A stretch of DNA of 64,000 bases from an uncultured bacterium (GTDB lineage Bacteria; Desulfobacterota; BSN033; UBA1163): positions 22,422 through 86,421 of the forward strand of contig CALLAL010000002.1 of NCBI GenBank assembly GCA_938002255.1, written 5' to 3'. Made by a program: the position numbers and the translations under genes. This document shows positions 52,313 to 59,068 of this stretch, in pieces. The stretch's first letter is position 1; every line of letters starts with the position of its first letter. The notes beneath the pieces are model-generated. The model was not told the origin of the DNA. It saw only the letters and a program-made list of their open reading frames with translations, and did no database searches.

Positions 52313-53245
52313 ATGGATGCTAAAACGTTTATTGACGAACAAATCGCTGACCTTAAACAATCGGTAGGTGAGGGCCTTGCCATCAATGCCCTGAGCGGAG
52401 GAGTGGACAGTTCTGTCGTTACAGTTCTTGGCCATCGGGCTCTTGGAGAACGGCTGAAAACGGTCTTTATTGAAAATGGTCTGATGCGACAGGGGGAACC
52501 TCAAAGGGTGGTCAAGACCTTTGCTGAAATGGGAATTCCTGTCCAGCTGATTGATGCTAAAAAAGAATTCCTCGGAGCTTTAAGAGGGTTGACCGATCCA
52601 GAAGAGAAGCGTAACGCCATCACCCGAACCTTCTATGCCACGGTCTTTGGCAAACTGGTGCGGGAAACCGGTGCGAAGCATCTCCTTCATGGAACCATTC
52701 TTACGGATATTGAAGAAACGGTGGCTGGGATTAAACGTCAACATAACATTTTGAGTCAAATTGGTATCGATCCTGAGAAGGAATTCGGTTATCAGGTACT
52801 TGAACCGCTGAAAACCCTTCGCAAAGACGGCGTACGGGAGGTTGCAAAAGCCTTAGGACTACCTCCTGAGATTACTCAGAGGATTCCTTTTCCCGGTCCT
52901 GCTCTGGCAACCCGGATTGTAGGAGAGGTGACTGAAGAGCGACTTGCCACCGTCCGTGCAGCAACTGCGATCGTCGAAGAAGAGCTTGGAAATACGGGCG
53001 CTTTTCAGTATCTGGCGGTTCTGTTAAATGACCGGGCAACTGGCATCGTGAACGGAAAAAGGGAATTTGGCCAGATCATTGTGGTCAGATGCATCCAAAG
53101 CCTGGATGCGAGAACGGCAACCCCTGTCGAACTTCCCTGGGAGGTGCTGAAACGGATATGTGAAAGGGTAACAGCCATTCCAGACGTAAATCGTTGCCTC
53201 TATGATCTTACACCCAAACCCCCCGCAACCATTGAATATATCTGA
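52313..53245 (+). CDS. guaA: GMP synthase ATP-PPase subunit (stand-alone)
   Basis: 310 residues; amidates XMP to GMP. PP-loop ALSGGVDSSVV, FIENGLMRQGE, PGPALATRI and C-terminal dimer domain (IVVRCIQSLDARTA, NRCLYDLTPKPPATIEY). The glutaminase (GATase) half that precedes this in normal bacterial GuaA is absent: the gene begins 15 residues before the PP-loop region. A separate glutaminase (archaeal GuaAa type) must be elsewhere, or ammonia is used. GGAGGAG precedes ATG. Confidence 0.9.
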   Translation: MDAKTFIDEQIADLKQSVGEGLAINALSGGVDSSVVTVLGHRALGERLKTVFIENGLMRQGEPQRVVKTFAEMGIPVQLIDAKKEFLGALRGLTDPEEKRNAITRTFYATVFGKLVRETGAKHLLHGTILTDIEETVAGIKRQHNILSQIGIDPEKEFGYQVLEPLKTLRKDGVREVAKALGLPPEITQRIPFPGPALATRIVGEVTEERLATVRAATAIVEEELGNTGAFQYLAVLLNDRATGIVNGKREFGQIIVVRCIQSLDARTATPVELPWEVLKRICERVTAIPDVNRCLYDLTPKPPATIEYI

Positions 53246-53267
53246 TTGAAATGAGAGGAATTGAAAA

Positions 53268-53465
53268 ATGGATGATAAAAAGAAGCTGTCTGTCGTCATC
53301 GATCACTGGATCGAACACAACGAAAGCCATATGTTGGAATATCTCAAATGGGCTCAAAAGTCAGGAGAACTTGGATTGGATCAAGTAAAGTCGGAAATCG
53401 AGAACGCTGTTGAAATGCTCCGCCGATGCAATCAATCCCTTCAGAAAGCGATGAAGCATATTTAA
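53268..53465 (+). CDS. Small helical protein with HWIEHNxxH motif
   Basis: 65 residues, mostly helical. VIDHWIEHNESHMLEYLKWA in the N-terminal helix is a motif I recognise from small uncharacterised proteins of archaea and Desulfobacterota; the His/Asn/Glu pattern may bind a metal. It lies 22 bp after guaA on the same strand. Confidence 0.65.
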   Translation: MDDKKKLSVVIDHWIEHNESHMLEYLKWAQKSGELGLDQVKSEIENAVEMLRRCNQSLQKAMKHI

Positions 53466-53543
53466 CAATCAGGTGGGTACGGAATCTGGAGGCTGGTTTA
53501 CCTCTGACTTCCTGTAAATTTGATTTCCTGTTTTTCGAGTGGC

Positions 53544-53590
53544 CTGGTCTCTTGAGAACCTGATAGTCTGGTCTCCTGCCCCCCTGATAG
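53544..53590. repeat. Two 23-bp direct repeats
   Basis: CTGGTCTC-N7-CCTGATAG occurs twice (53544-53566 and 53568-53590), 24 bp apart, in the convergent gap. A weaker third unit may lie upstream. Too short to call a CRISPR. Confidence 0.5.
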
Positions 53591-53592
53591 AC

Positions 53593-54162
53593 TCACGGTG
53601 TTGCGATCTTCTTCCCTAAGTCAAAGGCTTCTTTTTTAGCTTTAGGGTTCCGATCGACCTCGCCTTTTTGTCCGGCAGAAACCTGTACCACAGGGTAGAG
53701 AGTCATCCCGGAAAATTGGCAGGTCTCTCTGAAGCTATGGACGATGGGATCGGCTGTATGAGGATTTGGATCCCCACATACCGTGATCAGACCCATCCGT
53801 TTCCCTTTCATTCTCTCCACATAAGCGCGATGCCAATTCCAGTTGGCGTCAAAAAAGGCACACCACCGATCCAGGTAGGCTTTCATGTGGGACGTCATTG
53901 CCCAGAAGTAGAGGGGAACACTGTGAAGCAGGGCATCGGCTTTTAGAATCTTCTCGTAGATCTGGGACATATCATCCTTGATCACACATTTTCCGGTGGC
54001 ATTGCATTTTTTACAGTCGATGCACCCTGAGATTTTTTTCCTGCTCAAGATGATTTTTTCCACTGTCGCTCCCATCTCTTTTGCGCCTAAGAGGGCCTGA
54101 TTCAGTAGGAGATCACTGTTCCCACCGATCCTCGGACTCCCAAGAATTCCCAAAACCTTCAT
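53593..54162 (-). CDS. Iron-sulfur flavoprotein
   Basis: 189 residues, flavodoxin-like NAD(P)H:FMN-reductase fold. GILGSPRIGGNSDLLL at the FMN phosphate loop and CIDCKKCNATGKC, a CxxCxxC-x5-C cluster typical of Isf proteins with a [4Fe-4S]. Likely electron carrier/reductase for oxygen or quinone stress; partner unknown. Confidence 0.88.
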   Translation of the reverse strand: MKVLGILGSPRIGGNSDLLLNQALLGAKEMGATVEKIILSRKKISGCIDCKKCNATGKCVIKDDMSQIYEKILKADALLHSVPLYFWAMTSHMKAYLDRWCAFFDANWNWHRAYVERMKGKRMGLITVCGDPNPHTADPIVHSFRETCQFSGMTLYPVVQVSAGQKGEVDRNPKAKKEAFDLGKKIATP

Positions 54163-54191
54163 AAACCACCTCCCGATAGGCTTTTGTTTTC

Positions 54192-54220
54192 TGTATATAT
54201 GATTCCTTCTTTGAAGTCAA
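54192..54220 (-). promoter_or_regulatory. Promoter of iron-sulfur flavoprotein gene
   Basis: TTGACT (54220-54215), 17-bp spacer, TATACA (54197-54192), 30 bp before the start. Confidence 0.6.
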
Positions 54221-54266
54221 TCCATCCACAGTAAAGAGCTGTCACAGGGCGGGTTTATGTGATGTC

Positions 54267-54295
54267 TTGACAGATTGTTTCTAATTTAGTACGTT
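54267..54295 (+). promoter_or_regulatory. Promoter of small basic protein pair
   Basis: TTGACA (54267-54272), 17-bp spacer, TACGTT (54290-54295), divergent from the flavoprotein promoter. Confidence 0.5.
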
Positions 54296-54345
54296 TAGAT
54301 CCATCCATATCCTTGCCCGGCGAAACCTAAAAGGAGGGCCCAGAC

Positions 54346-54537
54346 ATGAAACTGACCCGATCCAGACAAAAAAATAAATCTGGGAGACCCAAGAGCCCGG
54401 CTTTAGACATCGTCGATTTAAGAGAGTTAAAAAAGAAGGTCAGGGAAATCAAAAAGAGAAAAAGGGGCCTCTACCTCAGGGATACTTCAAGGGCACGGGA
54501 TCAAGAATCGGTAGACCATCACAAAAAACAAGCATGA
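54346..54537 (+). CDS. Small basic protein, unknown
   Basis: 63 residues, about one-third Lys/Arg, with a predicted helix (LRELKKKVREIKKRKRG). Good AAGGAGG ribosome-binding site. Stop overlaps the next start (ATGA). Possible nucleic-acid-binding protein; no family recognised. Confidence 0.55.
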   Translation: MKLTRSRQKNKSGRPKSPALDIVDLRELKKKVREIKKRKRGLYLRDTSRARDQESVDHHKKQA

Positions 54538-54899
54538 GAAAATCGAGCAAAAAAGGAGACCTTTCAGAGAAAAGTGGGGCACGGAATGAGGAAGGATGTT
54601 CCTTCAGCTGGGAGAAATTAATCGAGATGAAGGAGCAGAATACCGAATTTTTTGCCGGGGATGGATTCAAACGGTTAAGGATTCTTGACCTTGATGAAAA
54701 GACAAAAAACATCCATATGATTTGTGAGTTAGGAAGGAAGACTTGGCCACTCAATTTTAGTAAATTAGAGGAGATCCATCAGATGATCCACCAGGGAAAG
54801 ATTAAACCCATCCCCTATGAGATCGACCGCCTTCTGCCCACATGGGGGAATTTCATCACAGGTCTCTTCAATTATTTGGGCTGCCGTCACCCTCAATGA
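54534..54899 (+). CDS. Hypothetical protein (121 residues)
   Basis: Basic N-terminal tail, then a domain with LRILDLDEKTKNIHMICELGRK, HQMIHQGKIKPIPYEIDRLLPTWGNFITGLF and a C-terminal LGCRHPQ. No family recognised. Coupled to the upstream basic protein by ATGA overlap, so the two may act together. Confidence 0.55.
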   Translation: MRKSSKKGDLSEKSGARNEEGCSFSWEKLIEMKEQNTEFFAGDGFKRLRILDLDEKTKNIHMICELGRKTWPLNFSKLEEIHQMIHQGKIKPIPYEIDRLLPTWGNFITGLFNYLGCRHPQ

Positions 54900-54977
54900 G
54901 TTAAGACCTTTCTCTCATAGAATCCATTCTTGCCGGATTCTTTTTTCTTTGGCCCCCTTATTTTGAACCCCTTCACT

Positions 54978-55280
54978 TTATGGAGAGGCCTGCCGGGAAG
55001 ATATGTCTTGTTCTTCTTTGATCAGCTGATCGCGATAGGCATTGATCCACGAGCAAGCAGGTCCCTGGCATAGGTTGATCTTTTGTTTTGTGGTCCGGTC
55101 AGGTTTTATGCCCTTTTGCCCCTCAGAAACCGGAGCTTTGTATTGCTTGTACCAGGTGCATTGCGATGACCAATCATTCTTCACCATAATGGAAACATAA
55201 TCCTGGATGGCATCGCATTTGATGGTACTGACACAGGCTTGCCATTTGGCTGAAGGAAGGCTTGGGCTGACAGCATTCAT
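54978..55280 (-). CDS. Cys-containing small protein, unknown
   Basis: 100 residues with five Cys (16, 22, 41, 71, 76) and aromatic residues around them. No signal peptide. AAAGGAGG lies 9 nt before ATG, supporting expression. No family recognised; possible metal site. Confidence 0.5.
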   Translation of the reverse strand: MNAVSPSLPSAKWQACVSTIKCDAIQDYVSIMVKNDWSSQCTWYKQYKAPVSEGQKGIKPDRTTKQKINLCQGPACSWINAYRDQLIKEEQDISSRQASP

Positions 55281-55332
55281 AGGTGACTACCTCCTTTCAA
55301 AAAATAAAATCCTCATGGATAGCTCTCGACGA

Positions 55333-56529
55333 TCACCCCAGTGGCTCCATAGAGGGAGAGGATAGAGCCTCCTTTTCTTTAAACTTCTGAAATAATCTTA
55401 TTAGATGTGTTCGTGGTGACCGATAATATTGCTCAGGTTCAATATCAATCCAATCAAAGGTTAAGGGTTTTTCTTTTCGGTTTAAGGTTAGTCGGTTCAA
55501 TAAGGACATAAAGGTCTTCGGAGACCGATCCTCCCGGAAGAGTCCAAAATAGCGCTCATGCTTTTTCTCATCCAAAGGTGGAACGGCCCACAGAGATTTC
55601 GCGTAATCTCCATAACACCAGAAGAAAAGTCCTAAAAAGGGAGAGGGGTTGAGTTTCAGCAAGAGACGCTCATAAAATTCAGAAGCCTGCTCTTCTGAAA
55701 CGATCTGTCCCTCGGCAGCGTTCTTCCAGCTCGGAATTCCTACCTCTTCGATGCAGACCTCTTTGGAGCCTAACCACTCCGTCAAGAGTCCCAAGAAAGC
55801 AATCACATCCACATCAAACGGATCATTCGTCCAATTCACATAAATGGGATAGGTATGCATACATAGAAAATCACAAAAGAGACTGACCTCCCTGGGGCCC
55901 ATCTTTCTATCTTCCTCTAAATCTTCCTGATGAAGGCCTATCGTTACGGGAACTGAATCGTCTGTTCGTTTCAATTCGGACACCATCTCCTCCAACCATC
56001 GAAGCGCCTCCTGGGGCCCAGGAGGAAAGAGAAGATTCGATGGCTCATTGCCGAGATCCCAGGCCCAGAGAGCCGGATGCCCCTGGAGAGCCCTTGAAAC
56101 TTCCCGTAACAGAAGTTTCTGTGATTTCATGACTTCTCGGTCCACATAGAAATTCCGGATGGCATTCTTCCTCTTTTTCCCATCTGAGAAGACTGGAAAG
56201 CGGTTCTCCTCCTCTCGGGATTCAAGCATCCAGAGGGGAAGGAAATTTATTCCACTCATATGCCCAGTAAAGAAGGTGGGGATGAATCGTAATCCTCTGA
56301 GATGGCCTATGTTTAAAACGGTCACCAGTTGATCCAACACCTTCGTCGAAATCTTCTGGGGATGGGGTTGGAAATCTTCCCAAATCAGAAAGATCCTGAC
56401 CCCCTTGAAACCAACTTCTTGAATTCGGGATAAATCCTCTTCGACCACCTTTTTATCAAAACGATGCCACCAAGCCATCGCCGTGTCGATGGGCCAGTAG
56501 TTGATTCCGAGGATTGATTCATCCTTCAT
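55333..56529 (-). CDS. GH5-like glycoside hydrolase
   Basis: About 398 residues, TIM-barrel glycosidase of the GH5/clan-A type. Acid/base Glu in WDLGNEPSNL and nucleophile Glu in CIEEVGIPSW; HTYPIYV in the expected place. ATG 56529 is preferred (GAAGGA upstream). No signal peptide, so it acts in the cytoplasm. Last gene of the mannose-glycan cluster; substrate may be a mannoside. Confidence 0.8.
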   Translation of the reverse strand: MKDESILGINYWPIDTAMAWWHRFDKKVVEEDLSRIQEVGFKGVRIFLIWEDFQPHPQKISTKVLDQLVTVLNIGHLRGLRFIPTFFTGHMSGINFLPLWMLESREEENRFPVFSDGKKRKNAIRNFYVDREVMKSQKLLLREVSRALQGHPALWAWDLGNEPSNLLFPPGPQEALRWLEEMVSELKRTDDSVPVTIGLHQEDLEEDRKMGPREVSLFCDFLCMHTYPIYVNWTNDPFDVDVIAFLGLLTEWLGSKEVCIEEVGIPSWKNAAEGQIVSEEQASEFYERLLLKLNPSPFLGLFFWCYGDYAKSLWAVPPLDEKKHERYFGLFREDRSPKTFMSLLNRLTLNRKEKPLTFDWIDIEPEQYYRSPRTHLIRLFQKFKEKEALSSPSMEPLG

Positions 56530-56542
56530 CGAAGTTCCTTCT

Positions 56543-57901
56543 TTAACCATGACTCACTCTTCCGAAATCGTCTTCCAGTCGAATCACATCTTCCTCCGAC
56601 AGATCCATCCCCCTCTGGATCTCGATAAAGGTCAGAGGGGTGTCTCCAGGGTTTCCAATGCGATGAAGAGATCCTTTGGGAATATCGATCGAATCTCCCG
56701 GAAGAAGCCATCTCTCTTCCCCATTCAAAAGGACCTTGCCCTCTCCTTCAATCATCAACCAGTGTTCGTCCCGACTTTTATGTTTCTGATAACTTAACCG
56801 TTGATGAGGGTCGATCCATATTTTCTTCACTTTGAAAGAAGGATCGGATCCAAGCACCCGGTATCCTCCCCAGGGTCTTCGTTCTTCCCGTCTCTCTTGT
56901 TCCAAAATGCGTTGATAAACCCGAAGATAATTTTCAACCATCTGATCCTGATGGAATGTCTTCTCCACGGAGCTTCGACATTCCGATCGATCCATCTCTG
57001 AAATCCTTTTTAAGGCCTCTACAGCTTCCTCCACCGTATCCACAATCCATCCATTGATCCCTGGTTTCACAATTTCAGGGATCGCTCCAAGGCCTCGAGC
57101 CACCACTGGGGTTCCACAGGCCATGGCTTCAATCAGGCTGAGCCCAAAAGGTTCACAGAAATGGATCAGATGGAGCAGTGCAAAGGCTCTGCCGAGAAGA
57201 TCACTTTTTCGTTCCTGAGAGACGGGACCGATATATTGAATCGTTGAGCTTAAATGAGGTTCGATCTTCTGTTTGAAATATTCTTCGTCCTGAATGATCC
57301 CTGCAAGGATCAATTTCATCCCGGTTCGTTTGGCCACCTCAATCGCGTCATGGGCTCCCTTATCAGGATGAATACGCCCGAAAAAGAGGAGATACTCTCC
57401 AGGCTCAGGATGAAAGGCGTAGGCCTCTACTGGAATGCCATGATAGATGGTGTCAATATAATCAAGCTCAGGAGCTCGATCGGCATTGCTGATGGACACA
57501 TAATAGACTTTGCCATTATACCGACGATAAGCCGGCAGAATTTTTGGACTTGAAAATCCATGAATCGTTGTCAGGATGGGTGTTTTAACCAAACCACTCC
57601 AGTTGAGAGGGAGAAAGTCGTAATGGTTGTGGATGAGGTCGTAGGATTCTGCTTTTTCGAAGAGATGAGCAATATGAAGAGCCTCCCATACCTTTGGATC
57701 GAGACTGGAATCCTCCTCATAGGGTGACGGACAAACCGCCTCCAATCGGGCTGAAGTGATCGAGTCTCGTGTCGCAAAAAGGGTAACATCCATCCCTCGT
57801 TTGACCAATCCCTCGGTTAAAAGGGATACGATCCATTCCCATGGACCGTAGTGTCTGGGAGGCGTTCTCCAGGCAATCGGACTCAGCATGGCAATCTTCA
57901 T
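56543..57901 (-). CDS. Fusion: GT4 glycosyltransferase + mannose-6-P isomerase-type cupin
   Basis: 452 residues. N-terminal ~340: GT4 (GT-B) transferase, LSPIAWRTPPRHYGPWEW at the start and EPFGLSLIEAMACGTPVV (E-x7-E donor site). C-terminal ~110: cupin (RPWGGYRVL, HKSRDEHWLMIEGEGKVLL, GDSIDIPKGSLHRIGN) as in the ManC/type II phosphomannose isomerase tail. The pairing of transferase and sugar-isomerase domain is unusual. ATG 57901 chosen. Confidence 0.85.
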   Translation of the reverse strand: MKIAMLSPIAWRTPPRHYGPWEWIVSLLTEGLVKRGMDVTLFATRDSITSARLEAVCPSPYEEDSSLDPKVWEALHIAHLFEKAESYDLIHNHYDFLPLNWSGLVKTPILTTIHGFSSPKILPAYRRYNGKVYYVSISNADRAPELDYIDTIYHGIPVEAYAFHPEPGEYLLFFGRIHPDKGAHDAIEVAKRTGMKLILAGIIQDEEYFKQKIEPHLSSTIQYIGPVSQERKSDLLGRAFALLHLIHFCEPFGLSLIEAMACGTPVVARGLGAIPEIVKPGINGWIVDTVEEAVEALKRISEMDRSECRSSVEKTFHQDQMVENYLRVYQRILEQERREERRPWGGYRVLGSDPSFKVKKIWIDPHQRLSYQKHKSRDEHWLMIEGEGKVLLNGEERWLLPGDSIDIPKGSLHRIGNPGDTPLTFIEIQRGMDLSEEDVIRLEDDFGRVSHG

Positions 57902-57916
57902 CGCTTCACCCACTCC

Positions 57917-58903
57917 TCAGAGGAAACAATGAAGAGGTTGAGATTCCGGTTTAGGACAGCTCAGGACATAATCAAGAATTTGATCCAATTCACCTATGGC
58001 AAGGGCGATGGACGTATCGGCAGCACCATAATAAAGCCGTATTTTCCCTTTTCGATCAAGAATCCATCCACAGGGAAAGACGACATCTGCCACATCCCCT
58101 GCCCTTTCATAAGCCATTTCAGGACCAAATACCCATTCGTCACTTCTCCTTAATACCCGTGAGGGGACTTCTAAATCGAGCAGGGCAAGTCCCAGCCGAT
58201 AAAGGCAACCTGCAGCCGTTTGACGAACTCCATGATAGAGGATAAGCCACCCTTCTGAAGTACGGAGTGGAGGAGGACCAAGGCCGATCTTGTTTGCATC
58301 CCACCACCCCCCTCTCCGGGCTTCTATGAGAATACCGTGATCCCCCCAGTGTTTCAGATCAGGAGAATAAGAAAGCCAGATATGAGCTCCCAATTGAGAG
58401 ACCGGAACCGGACGGTGAAGCATGAGCCAACGTTCGCCAAACCTCTTAGGAAAAAGAGCTGCATCCTTATCTTCAGGGGGCATCACTGGACCCAATCGCT
58501 TAAAGGTCTTAAAATCTTTTGTCGTTGCTAACGACACCAAAGGACCTCCGCTTGAAAAGGCGGTGTAGGTAATGGCCCACTCCTCTGCCTCATCCAGATA
58601 GACAATCCGGGGGTCTTCTATCCCCCAGACCTCTTCCGGATGATCTTTGGGTTCAGGACTCAGAGCTGGCTCTCGTTCAATCTCCCAGTGATCGATGCCA
58701 TTTCGACTTCTGGCAACTGTAAAATGGGAAAACCCTCGCCGATCCTCGACGCGAACCAACAGAAGGGTCTCGTCATCAAGATCAGCTACTCCAGGATTAA
58801 AGACCGAATTCGTCGGATAAGGCCACATCGATGCCTTGAGGATTGGATTGGCTGGATGCCTTTTAAAAAGATCAGGATAATGCTTACGTTTTCGATTGAT
58901 CAT
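57917..58903 (-). CDS. GH130 mannoside phosphorylase
   Basis: About 328 residues, five-bladed propeller. NSVFNPGVADLDDETLLLVRVEDRRG, VWGIEDPRI with the catalytic-type Asp, YTAFSSGGP and DKDAALFPKR are GH130 (DUF377) signatures. Reversibly phosphorolyses beta-mannosides to mannose-1-phosphate. Start ATG 58903 preceded by AAAGG; it lies 15 nt upstream of the GT4-cupin gene. Confidence 0.9.
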   Translation of the reverse strand: MINRKRKHYPDLFKRHPANPILKASMWPYPTNSVFNPGVADLDDETLLLVRVEDRRGFSHFTVARSRNGIDHWEIEREPALSPEPKDHPEEVWGIEDPRIVYLDEAEEWAITYTAFSSGGPLVSLATTKDFKTFKRLGPVMPPEDKDAALFPKRFGERWLMLHRPVPVSQLGAHIWLSYSPDLKHWGDHGILIEARRGGWWDANKIGLGPPPLRTSEGWLILYHGVRQTAAGCLYRLGLALLDLEVPSRVLRRSDEWVFGPEMAYERAGDVADVVFPCGWILDRKGKIRLYYGAADTSIALAIGELDQILDYVLSCPKPESQPLHCFL

Positions 58904-59068
58904 CGATTTTACCTTTCTTGCCAAGATACCGTTGATCCTCAAAGATCGGTTTATGCCTCAGTCTCTCGAACGTCAAGTCCTCGATCAAAATGCTTCCGTC
59001 TTCTCATGGAAGAAATCTTAAAGGATTGATTCAAAGAAGCCACCCCCGCTTCTTTATCGAATGGCACT

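Noticed and set aside
53544..53590. Possible mini CRISPR (two 23-bp repeats)
   Set aside because: Repeats are adjacent with no spacer, differ inside, and no cas genes are present.
59033..59055. 8-bp hairpin AAAGAAGC/GCTTCTTT between the GT4 and GH130 genes as a terminator
   Set aside because: No T-tract follows on either strand, so termination is not supported; it may be a processing site.
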